Below are positions 16,576 through 24,814 of a DNA stretch of 64,000 nt, piece after piece. A program made the translations under genes and the position numbers. A model generated the notes under the pieces. The model ran no database searches. It saw nothing but the letters and a program-made list of their open reading frames with translations, and was not told the DNA's origin. Every line of letters starts with the position of its first letter. Within the stretch, counting starts at the first letter, position 1. Source of the DNA: Ga0077548 sp035440445 (GTDB lineage Bacteria > Pseudomonadota > Alphaproteobacteria > Rhizobiales > Xanthobacteraceae); NCBI GenBank assembly GCA_035440445.1, contig DAORMJ010000006.1, positions 90,920 to 154,919 on the forward strand. The letters run 5' to 3'.

Positions 16576-17307
16576 TTATTTCCCGCCGATCGAAAAACGG
16601 TAAGCCGTGGCAAACGTGATCCAGTGCGAGTTCTCGCCGTTCAGGTTCCGGCCATAGAGGATGTCCGCGCTCCAGGCATCGACCGGCCGCCATCGCAATC
16701 CGACCTGCGCGCGAGGCCGCACCAGGCTGCGGCTTACGGTGTCGTCGCTGTTACCGGCGAGCCCGAAGACTTCGAACGTCGCTATCCAGTCGTTCTTCAA
16801 CGTGCGCACATCGATGCCCGCGCCATAGGCGAGAAAGTCGCGGCGCAGAACATTGTCGCGCGTGTAACCCACGTTGAGGTTGATCCGCGCCTGACTAGAA
16901 ACCCGCACCGTCGAAGGCATCAGAACGGTGTACGAAGTGTTGTCTCCCGTCGCCGTATCGAAGGTGCCGAAGGTAGAGACGGCAAGCCCGAAAACGCCAA
17001 TGTCGCTTTCTTTCAACTTGATTTTGACCTTGGGCGTAAATGCACTCGCCCAGTCTCCGCCCGCGCGCGAGCGATCAAACTGTGCTGCGACTTCGGTCCA
17101 CTTATAGAGTTCGAAACCGCACGCAGCACTCAGCGCTGCGAACAGGTCGCGGTTTTTTGCAAACGAAGACCAGCTTTCCAGCTTGCAGCCGTCGGCGACC
17201 TCGGAAGTATCGACGTTATAGGCCGTTCCCGCAGCCTTCGCCGCCCCCGCGACAAGCGGAGTAAACACGAACAGCGCCGCGCATAGCCCGGTCCGGAGAA
17301 TCGACAT
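16576..17307 (-). CDS. predicted exported beta-barrel-like protein, unknown function
   Basis: A 243-residue protein I do not recognise. The N-terminus (MSILRTGLCAALFVFTPLVAGA...AKAAG) is a signal peptide. The mature part is rich in alternating polar/hydrophobic strands (RINLNVGYTRDNVLRRDF, RAQVGLRWRPVDAWSADILYG) and ends HWITFATAYRFSIGGK. A strand that finishes close to the C-terminus with aromatics is typical of outer-membrane beta-barrels. Two cysteines in the early mature region (about C45 and C67 in DGCKLES and SAACGFEL) could form a disulfide. A GTG at 17322 is an alternative start. The function is open; a small surface protein is an inference from composition. Confidence 0.7.
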   Translation of the reverse strand: MSILRTGLCAALFVFTPLVAGAAKAAGTAYNVDTSEVADGCKLESWSSFAKNRDLFAALSAACGFELYKWTEVAAQFDRSRAGGDWASAFTPKVKIKLKESDIGVFGLAVSTFGTFDTATGDNTSYTVLMPSTVRVSSQARINLNVGYTRDNVLRRDFLAYGAGIDVRTLKNDWIATFEVFGLAGNSDDTVSRSLVRPRAQVGLRWRPVDAWSADILYGRNLNGENSHWITFATAYRFSIGGK

Positions 17308-17427
17308 TGTGAACGCCCCCACGCCCGCCGGAATATCAGCACAGGCGTGTCAGCGCGTCCATGCATGCGCGGGGTCTCGCGAAGCATTATTCATGCGCCG
17401 TGCGCTGTTGCTTGCCACCGCCTCGGC

Positions 17428-18105
17428 CTAGATGGCTTTCGGCCTGCTTCCGAAAATTGCGCTGCCGACCCGGACATGCGTCGCGCCAAGATTGATCGCG
17501 CTTTCGAAATCGGCGCTCATGCCCATCGAAAGCAGCTTCAGTCCGTTGCGGCCCGCGATCTTCCCCGTCAGCGCAAAATGCGGCGCCGGCGCTTCGTCAG
17601 CCGGGGGAATGCACATGAGACCCGCGATCGGCAACGAATAAATCTCGCGGCACTGCGCGATGAAGCTGTCCGCATCTTCCGGCAACACGCCTGCCTTTTG
17701 CGGCTCCGCACCGGTGTTGATCTGCACGAACAACTGCGGCGCACGGCCTGCTTTCTGAATTTCCTTGGCAAGCTCGGCAGCGAGTTTCACGCGATCCACC
17801 GTCTGGATCACGTCGAACAATTCCACCGCCTCTTTGGTCTTGTTCGTCTGCAGCGGCCCGACGAGATGAAGCTCGATGCCCGCAAAGCCGTCGCGCAGTT
17901 CAGGCCATTTCCCTTTGGCTTCCTGAACGCGGTTCTCGCCGAAGACGCGCTGTCCGGCCGCGAGAACAGGCCGGATTTCCTCCGGTCCGAAGGTCTTGGA
18001 AATGGCCACCAGCGTGATTGCGGCGGGCTCGCGGCGGGCTACCCGCGCGGCTTTTTCGATCCGGCCGCGGATATATTGGAGGTTTTCGACTGCACTTTCG
18101 CTCAT
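17428..18105 (-). CDS. YggS/PLPHP pyridoxal-phosphate homeostasis protein
   Basis: A 225-residue single-domain PLP protein with the alanine-racemase N-terminal barrel fold. The PLP lysine is K37 in LVAISKTF. The family blocks FGENRVQEAKGKW, HLVGPLQTNK, LMCIPP, LSMGMSADFESAI and HVRVGSAIFG are all present. YggS proteins have no known enzymatic turnover and control PLP and amino-acid homeostasis. The gene is divergent from leuS (115 bp between starts), a common arrangement in Rhizobiales. Confidence 0.94.
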   Translation of the reverse strand: MSESAVENLQYIRGRIEKAARVARREPAAITLVAISKTFGPEEIRPVLAAGQRVFGENRVQEAKGKWPELRDGFAGIELHLVGPLQTNKTKEAVELFDVIQTVDRVKLAAELAKEIQKAGRAPQLFVQINTGAEPQKAGVLPEDADSFIAQCREIYSLPIAGLMCIPPADEAPAPHFALTGKIAGRNGLKLLSMGMSADFESAINLGATHVRVGSAIFGSRPKAI

Positions 18106-18220
18106 GCGCCGCTATCTCGCCTGCGGGGGCCTGCCTGACAAGCCTTACAAGCCTTAAACCATTGCTTGCCGTGACGATTCGTGGTCCAAACCGGCCGTTC
18201 CAAAAGCCCAAGTAAGCAGC

Positions 18221-20836
18221 ATGAAAAACGAGCGTTACAACGCCCGCGAGGCCGAGCCCCGCTGGCAGAAAATCTGGGATGAGCGCGAAATCTTCGCGAC
18301 GAAGAACGACGACCCGCGCCCGAAATATTACGTGCTCGAGATGTTCCCCTATCCGTCCGGGCGCATCCACATGGGGCACGTCCGCAACTACACCATGGGC
18401 GACGTGGTCGCGCGCTACTATCGCGCCAAAGGCCGGAACGTGCTGCACCCGATGGGTTGGGACGCCTTCGGCATGCCCGCGGAAAACGCGGCCATGCAGA
18501 ACAAGGTTCATCCGAAGAAGTGGACCTACGAAAACATCGCGACCATGAAGAAGCAGCTCAAGTCGATGGGCTTGTCGCTCGACTGGAGCCGCGAGATCGC
18601 GACCTGCGATCCGAGTTACTACCGCCACCAGCAGAAAATGTTTCTGGATTTCTGGAAGGCGGGCCTGGTCGAGCGCAAGGTCTCGAAGGTCAATTGGGAT
18701 CCGGTCGACATGACCGTGCTCGCGAACGAGCAGGTCATCGACGGCAAGGGCTGGCGCTCCGGCGCAGAAGTCGAGCAGCGCGAACTGACGCAGTGGTTCT
18801 TCAAGATCACCGACTATTCTCAAGACCTGCTCGACGCGCTCGATACGCTCGAGCGCTGGCCGGAAAAAGTCCGGCTGATGCAGAAGAACTGGATCGGTCG
18901 CTCCGAAGGATTGCTCTGCCGCTTCATGCTGGCGAAGCCTGAGGGTGAGCATAGTGAGGTCGAGGTCTTCACGACGCGCCCCGATACGCTGTTCGGTGCG
19001 AGCTTCGTTGCGATTTCGCCGGATCATCCGATGGCGAAAACCATCGCAGCGAAAAATCCGGCTGCCGCGCGCTTCATAGAAGAGTGCAAGAAGATCGGCA
19101 CCGCACAGGAAGCGATCGATAAAGCCGAGAAGCTCGGCTTCGATACCGGCCTTCGCGCGCAACATCCATTCGACGATGCTTGGGAGCTTCCGGTTTACAT
19201 CGCGAACTTCGTGTTGATGGAATACGGCACCGGCGCGATCTTCGGCTGTCCCGCGCACGACGAGCGCGATCTGGATTTCGCGCGCAAATATGGTCTGCCG
19301 GTGCTGCCCGTCGTCATTCCCGAAGACGCTGATCCCAAGACCTTCGAGATCGGCGACGAGGCTTATGTCGAAGACGGAAAGCTCGCGAATTCGCGCTTCC
19401 TCGACGGCATGACCATCGAAGAGGCCAAGGAAGAAGTCGCAAAGCGCCTCGAGAAAGAGACGCGCGGCAATCGCCCTGTGGCACAGCGACAAGTACAGTT
19501 TCGCCTGCGGGACTGGGGTATTTCGCGCCAGCGTTACTGGGGCTGTCCGATCCCGGTAATCCACTGCGAGAAGTGCGGCGTGGTGCCGGAAAAGGATGCG
19601 AACCTTCCGGTGACATTGCCGGAAGACATCGAGTTTGACCGGCCCGGCAATCCGCTCGATCGTCATCCGACGTGGACGAAAGTCTCCTGCCCGCAGTGTG
19701 GCGGGAACGCGCGCCGCGAAACCGACACCATGGATACCTTCGTCGATTCGTCCTGGTACTTCCTGCGCTTCACCGCGCCGGATGCGAACACCCCGACCGA
19801 TCTGAAGGCTGCCGACTACTGGATGCCGGTCGATCAATATATCGGCGGTGTCGAGCACGCGATTTTGCATCTTCTCTATTCGCGCTTCTTCACGCGCGCG
19901 ATGCAGAAGACCGGCCACGCCAATATCGACGAGCCGTTCAAGGGTCTCTTCACGCAAGGCATGGTGGTTCACGAAACCTATCAGAAGCCCGACGGCAGCT
20001 TTGCTTCGCCGGCAGAGATCAGGATCGAAACCCACGGCGACAAGCGCACGGCGACGCTGCTGTCGAACGGCGAACCGATCATCATCGGTCCGATCGAGAA
20101 GATGTCGAAGAGCAAGCGCAACACCGTCGATCCCGACGACATCGTCGAGACCTATGGTGCGGACGTCGCGCGCTGGTTCATGATTTCCGATTCACCGCCC
20201 GAGCGCGACGTCGAGTGGACCGAAGACCGCGTGCAGGGCGCGTCGCGTTTCGTGCAGCGGCTCTACCGGATCGCGAACGAGCTTGCCGAGATCGGCGCGA
20301 AGCCGGGCGAAGCCAGACCCGCGGAGTTTTCGGATACGGCAACGGCCGTGCGCAAGGCAGCCCATGTGGCGCTCGCGCGCGTCGGTGAAGACATCGAGAA
20401 GCTTCGTTTCAATCGCTGCGTCGCGCATATCTATGAGGCGGCGAATGCAATCGGTGCCGCGGCCGACGCGAACAAGACGCCCGCGCCCGATCTCGCCTGG
20501 GCCTTCCGCGAGGCTGCCGAAATTCTGCTGCGCATCACCGCGCCGATGATGCCGCATCTGACGGAGGAATGCTGGGCAGCACTCGGGCACAAGCGCCTCA
20601 TCGCCGAGGAGCCCTGGCCGGAGGTCGAGGCCGCCCTCCTCGTAGAAGACACAATTACCCTGCCTGTTCAGGTCAACGGAAAGAAGCGGGCGGATGTGAC
20701 GGTGTCGCGCGATGCCCCGGCTTCGGAGGTCGAGAAGGCCGTGTTAGCATTGGATGCGGTACAAGCGGTGTTGGCCGGCAAGGCGCCGAAGCGGATCGTG
20801 GTGGTCCCGCAGAGAATCGTTAATGTCGTTGCGTAA
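18221..20836 (+). CDS. leuS: leucyl-tRNA synthetase
   Basis: An 871-residue class I synthetase charging tRNA-Leu. HMGH (residues 50-53 of FPYPSGRIHMGHVRNY) and KMSKS (627-631) form the active site. The CP1 editing domain is present (about 220-420, TTRPDTLFGASFVAISPDHP), as are CxxC pairs around HCEKCG and CPQCGG and a C-terminal anticodon-binding region. Length matches the family. The last 14 bp overlap lptE and holA follows; leuS-lptE-holA is a conserved operon in proteobacteria. Confidence 0.98.
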   Translation: MKNERYNAREAEPRWQKIWDEREIFATKNDDPRPKYYVLEMFPYPSGRIHMGHVRNYTMGDVVARYYRAKGRNVLHPMGWDAFGMPAENAAMQNKVHPKKWTYENIATMKKQLKSMGLSLDWSREIATCDPSYYRHQQKMFLDFWKAGLVERKVSKVNWDPVDMTVLANEQVIDGKGWRSGAEVEQRELTQWFFKITDYSQDLLDALDTLERWPEKVRLMQKNWIGRSEGLLCRFMLAKPEGEHSEVEVFTTRPDTLFGASFVAISPDHPMAKTIAAKNPAAARFIEECKKIGTAQEAIDKAEKLGFDTGLRAQHPFDDAWELPVYIANFVLMEYGTGAIFGCPAHDERDLDFARKYGLPVLPVVIPEDADPKTFEIGDEAYVEDGKLANSRFLDGMTIEEAKEEVAKRLEKETRGNRPVAQRQVQFRLRDWGISRQRYWGCPIPVIHCEKCGVVPEKDANLPVTLPEDIEFDRPGNPLDRHPTWTKVSCPQCGGNARRETDTMDTFVDSSWYFLRFTAPDANTPTDLKAADYWMPVDQYIGGVEHAILHLLYSRFFTRAMQKTGHANIDEPFKGLFTQGMVVHETYQKPDGSFASPAEIRIETHGDKRTATLLSNGEPIIIGPIEKMSKSKRNTVDPDDIVETYGADVARWFMISDSPPERDVEWTEDRVQGASRFVQRLYRIANELAEIGAKPGEARPAEFSDTATAVRKAAHVALARVGEDIEKLRFNRCVAHIYEAANAIGAAADANKTPAPDLAWAFREAAEILLRITAPMMPHLTEECWAALGHKRLIAEEPWPEVEAALLVEDTITLPVQVNGKKRADVTVSRDAPASEVEKAVLALDAVQAVLAGKAPKRIVVVPQRIVNVVA

Positions 20837-21365
20837 GCTAGCAAAATCAAAGGCTTGGCCGAGACTGGCCGCGATCCTGTTTTTGTCCGGGACGCTCGCC
20901 GGCTGTTTCCAGCCGATGTACGGCCAGTCCACGTTGTTCGGTGCGGGCGCAAAACTCCGCGACGAATTGCGTCAGGTCGAGATTCTCGAGATCGACGGCC
21001 GTCTGGGTCAGGAAATCCGCAACGACCTGATTTTCGAACTCACCGGCGGTCAGGGCAATCCGGTCGGCGCGCCCTATAGGCTCGCAATGACGATCACGTC
21101 GAGCTCGCAGACGCCGCTGGTCGATGTCGCCTCCGGCCGCGCAACCTCGGAAACCGTCGTCCTCGACGTCACCTATCGCTTGCTCGATGTCGCCAACGAC
21201 CGCGTGGTGCTGACCGAAAAGGCTACCGCGCGCATTTCTCTCGATCGCTCGCAGCAGCGCTTCGCCGCGACGCGCGCCATCCGCGATGCGCAGAACCGCG
21301 CCGCGAAACTTGTCGCCGAGCAGATCCGCTCGCGGCTCGCCTCCTATTTCCTGACCCGGACCTAA
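20823..21365 (+). CDS. lptE: LPS-assembly lipoprotein LptE
   Basis: A 180-residue outer-membrane lipoprotein. A signal peptide with lipobox LAGC (about residues 25-28 in SGTLAGCFQPMYG) is followed by a mixed alpha/beta LptE domain (VDVASGRATSETVVLDVTYR, RFAATRAIRDAQNRAAKLV). LptE plugs the LptD barrel that places LPS on the cell surface. The ATG at 20823 lies inside the leuS end in another frame (14-bp overlap), indicating translational coupling. A longer frame from 20754 is not needed. Position between leuS and holA supports the assignment. Confidence 0.92.
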   Translation: MSLRKLAKSKAWPRLAAILFLSGTLAGCFQPMYGQSTLFGAGAKLRDELRQVEILEIDGRLGQEIRNDLIFELTGGQGNPVGAPYRLAMTITSSSQTPLVDVASGRATSETVVLDVTYRLLDVANDRVVLTEKATARISLDRSQQRFAATRAIRDAQNRAAKLVAEQIRSRLASYFLTRT

Positions 21366-21376
21366 AAGCCCAAGCG

Positions 21377-22402
21377 ATGGTCGCGCTTCCCAGAGGCGAC
21401 TACGACTCCTTCGTCGAAGACCCGGATCCGCGCTATCCGGTCGTGCTGATCTATGGGCCCAATCGCGGGCTGGTCAGCGAACGCATCGAAACGCTGGTCC
21501 GGAGCGCGCGCGGAAAATCGGCGGACGACTTCACCGTGGTCACGCTCGATGGCGATGCGCTCGCCTCCGATCCCGGCAAACTTTCCGATGAGGCCCGGAC
21601 CATTGGCTTGTTTGGCGACAAGCGCATCCTGCATGTGCGCGCGGGCAGCCGATCTTTTGTCGAAGGATTGAAGCCGCTCCTCGCCGATCCGGCGGCAGAA
21701 ACGCTGATCGCAATCGAAGCCGGCGATCTTGCGAAGAGTGCGCCGCTGCGCGCCGCCTGCGAAGCGGCAAAATCCTGCGCGGTAATCCCCTGCTACGACG
21801 ACGACGCGCGCACCATCGGCGCGCTGATCGACAGCTCCGTGCTGCGCGCAGGCCTTGCGATCGACCGCGACGCCAAGGAAGCGCTCGTGAGTCTCGTGGG
21901 CTCGGACCGCCTTGCCACGCGCGCCGAAATCGAGAAGCTGATCTTCTACACTGGTGACTCAAAAAGAATCACGCTTGGCGATGTGCGCGCGGTGGTCGCC
22001 GATGCGTCTGGCCTTGCGCTCGACGATTTGCTGGATGCGGCAAGTGCGGGAGACGCGAAAGCAGCGCTCCGCGCCTTCGCGCAAGCGCGGGAAAGCGGAA
22101 CATCTCCGGCGACCATCATCAATGCCGCGATCCGGCATCTCGCCCAGCTTCATAAAATGAGCTTGCAGATCGATAGCGGTGACGACGCCGAAGCCGTCAT
22201 CAAGCGAAACCGCGTGTTCTGGCGGCGTGTCGACCACCACAAGCGCGCACTACGCCGCCTTGGATCGCGGACGATCGAAAGCGCCCTGGCGTCGTTCGGG
22301 GAAGCAGAACTCGAATCGCGCCGCTCCTCGGCACTCGCGGACGTCATAGCGGAGCGCGCGATCCTCTCGCTCGCGGAGCGAGGCAAACGAAAGGCCTCGT
22401 AA
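21377..22402 (+). CDS. holA: DNA polymerase III delta subunit
   Basis: A 341-residue clamp-loader subunit. It shows the delta-type AAA-like N-terminus (YPVVLIYGPNRGLVSERIE) without a functional Walker A, then LVGSDRLATRAEIEKLIFY and the C-terminal helical collar (RESGTSPATIINAAIRHLAQLHKM). Delta opens the beta sliding clamp. It starts 12 bp after lptE in the leuS-lptE-holA operon and is convergent with parB, 12 bp apart. I see no strong terminator between holA and parB. Confidence 0.93.
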   Translation: MVALPRGDYDSFVEDPDPRYPVVLIYGPNRGLVSERIETLVRSARGKSADDFTVVTLDGDALASDPGKLSDEARTIGLFGDKRILHVRAGSRSFVEGLKPLLADPAAETLIAIEAGDLAKSAPLRAACEAAKSCAVIPCYDDDARTIGALIDSSVLRAGLAIDRDAKEALVSLVGSDRLATRAEIEKLIFYTGDSKRITLGDVRAVVADASGLALDDLLDAASAGDAKAALRAFAQARESGTSPATIINAAIRHLAQLHKMSLQIDSGDDAEAVIKRNRVFWRRVDHHKRALRRLGSRTIESALASFGEAELESRRSSALADVIAERAILSLAERGKRKAS

Positions 22403-22413
22403 ACTAAGGGCTT

Positions 22414-23298
22414 TTAGTCCCTGACGCCGAGCTTGTGGCAGACGGCATCCAACTGTTCGAGCGACTTGTACTTGATCCTGAGCTCGCCCTTGGACCCACG
22501 ATTGTTGATCGCGACCGACATGCCGAGCTGATCGACGAGCTTCTTCTCGAGCGCACGAATGTCCGCCGACTTCGCCGGTTTCGCTTTCGCGGCGGCCTTG
22601 CCCTTTGCATTCTTGCGATCGTCCGGCGTCAGCGCTTCGAGTTCGCGCACGTTCATGCCGCCGCCATCGACGATGGCTTTGGCGAGCGCTTCGGGATCAT
22701 CGTGCGAAAGCAGCGCGCGGCCGTGGCCGGCGGTGAGCTTGCCTTCGGAGAGATATTTCTTGACGCTCTCGGGGAGCTTCAAAAGGCGCAGCGTGTTCGC
22801 GATATGACTGCGGCTTTTGCCGACGACCTTGGCAAGATCGTTCTGGGTATAGTGAAACTGCTCGACCAGATTGTCGTAGCCCATCGCTTCTTCCAGCGGG
22901 TTCAGATCGGCGCGCTGGACGTTTTCGACAATCGCGATTTCGAGCGCTTCCTTGTCGTTGATCTCGAGAAGCGTGACCGGAACGTCATGCACGCCAGCGC
23001 GCTGTGCTGCGCGCCAGCGGCGTTCGCCGGCGATGATCTCGTAGGAGTCTTTTCTGCCCGCAACCGGCCGGACCAGGATCGGTTGCAGAATTCCCTTTTC
23101 GCGAATTGAAGACGAAAGGTTTTCGAGCTCCTCCTCGTCGAACTGCTTACGCGGGTTCTTGGGGTTGGCGCGCAGAAATTCGATCGGTACGCGCTTCTGC
23201 CCGCGCGCGCGATCGATCGCGGCCGATTCGTCGCCGACGTCGCCGATCAGCGCCGCTAGTCCCCGTCCGAGTCGTGAACGCTCTTCTGCCATGGTCAT
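22414..23298 (-). CDS. parB: chromosome-partitioning protein ParB
   Basis: A 294-residue ParB. The N-terminal ParA-stimulating motif LGRGLAALIG comes first, then the CTPase domain with GERRWRAA (91-98), a parS-binding helix-turn-helix (YTQNDLAKVVGKSRSHIANTLRLLKLP region, about 160-190) and a C-terminal dimerisation domain. ParB loads at parS and slides as a CTP-dependent clamp, organising the origin region. Two parS sites are present in this window. The ATG at 23298 follows AAGGAAG; a second ATG lies at 23292. The open frame upstream to 23400 overlaps parA and is ignored. Confidence 0.97.
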   Translation of the reverse strand: MTMAEERSRLGRGLAALIGDVGDESAAIDRARGQKRVPIEFLRANPKNPRKQFDEEELENLSSSIREKGILQPILVRPVAGRKDSYEIIAGERRWRAAQRAGVHDVPVTLLEINDKEALEIAIVENVQRADLNPLEEAMGYDNLVEQFHYTQNDLAKVVGKSRSHIANTLRLLKLPESVKKYLSEGKLTAGHGRALLSHDDPEALAKAIVDGGGMNVRELEALTPDDRKNAKGKAAAKAKPAKSADIRALEKKLVDQLGMSVAINNRGSKGELRIKYKSLEQLDAVCHKLGVRD

Positions 23299-23324
23299 CT
23301 CGCTTCTTCCTTCCGCGCTCTCGC

Positions 23325-24155
23325 TTACGCGGCCGCAAGCGCGCGTTCGCGCTGCACGATTTCGGATGCGAGCTTCAGATAAGCCTGGCTGCCGACGCAT
23401 TTCAGGTCGTAGAGCAGGACCGGTTTGCCGTGCGACGGCGCTTCCGAGACGCGCACGTTGCGCGGGATCACGGTGTCGAAAACTTTCTTGCCCATGAACT
23501 GCCGGACATCGGCAACCACCTGATCGGAGAGGTTGTTGCGCGCGTCATACATGGTCAACACGATGCCATGGATCGAAAGGTTCGGGTTAAGGCTCATCTT
23601 TACCTGATCGACCGTCTTCAGAAGCTGCGAAAGACCTTCGAGCGCGAAGAACTCGCATTGCAACGGGACGAGAACGGCGTCGGATGCCGCCATGGCGTTG
23701 ATGGTGAGCAGGTTCAGCGACGGCGGACAGTCGACCAGCACATAGGAATATCCTCCTGCGGCGAGCTTGCCGTCCACCCCGCGCGACGGACCGGAAAGTT
23801 TTCCTAGCGCGTCGCGAAGCCGGAAGGCGCGGTCTTTGACCGTCGCAAGCGACAGCTCGAGCCCGGAGAGGTCCATGGTCGAGGGCGCGATGTGCAGCCC
23901 CGGCACGGCGGTCTCGCGAACCGTTTCACGCATCTCTGATTCGCCAACCAGCACGTCGAACGTCGAGCGGTCGCGATCCTTGCGGTCGATCCCAAGTCCG
24001 GTCGAGGCGTTACCCTGCGGGTCGAGGTCGACGATCAGCACCCGCTCGCCGATGGCCGCGAGGGCAGTGCCGAGATTGATCGCCGTCGTGGTCTTGCCGA
24101 CGCCGCCTTTCTGGTTGGCGAGCGAAAGAACACGGGGACGTAACGAGTTGCTCAT
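23325..24155 (-). CDS. parA: chromosome-partitioning ATPase ParA/Soj
   Basis: A 276-residue ParA-type ATPase. The deviant Walker A KGGVGKT (16-22 of LANQKGGVGKTTTAINLGTA), Walker A' VDLDPQGNAST and switch region VLVDCPPSLNLLTINAM are present. It drives segregation of the ParB-parS complex. It lies 26 bp upstream of parB on the same strand and 17 bp downstream of rsmG, in the conserved mnmG-rsmG-parA-parB order found next to alphaproteobacterial origins. Confidence 0.97.
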   Translation of the reverse strand: MSNSLRPRVLSLANQKGGVGKTTTAINLGTALAAIGERVLIVDLDPQGNASTGLGIDRKDRDRSTFDVLVGESEMRETVRETAVPGLHIAPSTMDLSGLELSLATVKDRAFRLRDALGKLSGPSRGVDGKLAAGGYSYVLVDCPPSLNLLTINAMAASDAVLVPLQCEFFALEGLSQLLKTVDQVKMSLNPNLSIHGIVLTMYDARNNLSDQVVADVRQFMGKKVFDTVIPRNVRVSEAPSHGKPVLLYDLKCVGSQAYLKLASEIVQRERALAAA

Positions 24156-24172
24156 GGCCGCATCCGAAGGCG

Positions 24173-24814
24173 CTAGCTGCGCCGCTCAAGCGTTTCGATC
24201 AGGAGGATTCTACCACGCGGATCGGTTACGCTGTTCCTTAATTGATAGTTAAATTTCCAAGATTTAGCGGCTGTAGTCAATTCGTCATCTATATCTTGTG
24301 ATTTCAGAAAAGCCGCCCGGCCTCCGCGCTCCAGGAAGGGCGCGGTGAGGTCTAGCAGTTTTGGCAGAGGAGCAAAGGCCCTCGCCGTGACCATGTGTAT
24401 ATCTGTGGTGATCCGTTTCGTTGCCGACTCGACCCTTTCGGCATAGACCTCTGCACTCGACTCGGCGACCCGTGCCGCCTCGCGCAGGAACGACGCCTTT
24501 CGAGTGTCGCTTTCGATCAAACGGAATTTTTTCTCAGGCGCGGCGATCGAGAGAATGAGCCCGGGAAAGCCGCCGCCACTGCCGACATCCACAAGTTCTT
24601 TTGCTTCCTCGATCATGGGCAGCAGCTGCAGGCTGTCCGCGATGTGGCGCGTCCAGATTTCCTCGAGCGTCGAGGGAGCGACGAGCTGCACCACGCGTTG
24701 CCATTTTAACAGATGATCGACGAAGCGCTCGAGCCGCGCCTCCGTTTCACGTGAAACAGGGGTCAGACGCAGGGCGGCTTCGCGATCTTTCGCGAGACGG
24801 GGGAGGTCCGTCAT
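24173..24814 (-). CDS. rsmG: 16S rRNA m7G527 methyltransferase
   Basis: A 213-residue Rossmann-fold methyltransferase (GidB). It contains LVDVGSGGGFPGLILSIAAP as the SAM-binding loop, RLIESDTRKASFLREAAR and VTARAFAPLPKLL. It methylates G527 of 16S rRNA; loss gives low-level streptomycin resistance in other bacteria. Its start overlaps the mnmG stop by 4 bp. A parS site lies within its first 25 codons, so the coding sequence doubles as a ParB-binding site. Confidence 0.95.
   Translation of the reverse strand: MTDLPRLAKDREAALRLTPVSRETEARLERFVDHLLKWQRVVQLVAPSTLEEIWTRHIADSLQLLPMIEEAKELVDVGSGGGFPGLILSIAAPEKKFRLIESDTRKASFLREAARVAESSAEVYAERVESATKRITTDIHMVTARAFAPLPKLLDLTAPFLERGGRAAFLKSQDIDDELTTAAKSWKFNYQLRNSVTDPRGRILLIETLERRS
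24743..24758. promoter_or_regulatory. parS: parS site 1 (ParB nucleation site)
   Basis: CGTTTCACGTGAAACA matches the canonical parS TGTTTCACGTGAAACA at 15 of 16 positions (first T is C). It lies inside the 5' coding part of rsmG. Confidence 0.93.

Noticed and set aside
17900..20035. 711-residue open frame antisense to leuS
   Set aside because: leuS is intact with HIGH and KMSKS motifs; the antisense frame has no family features.
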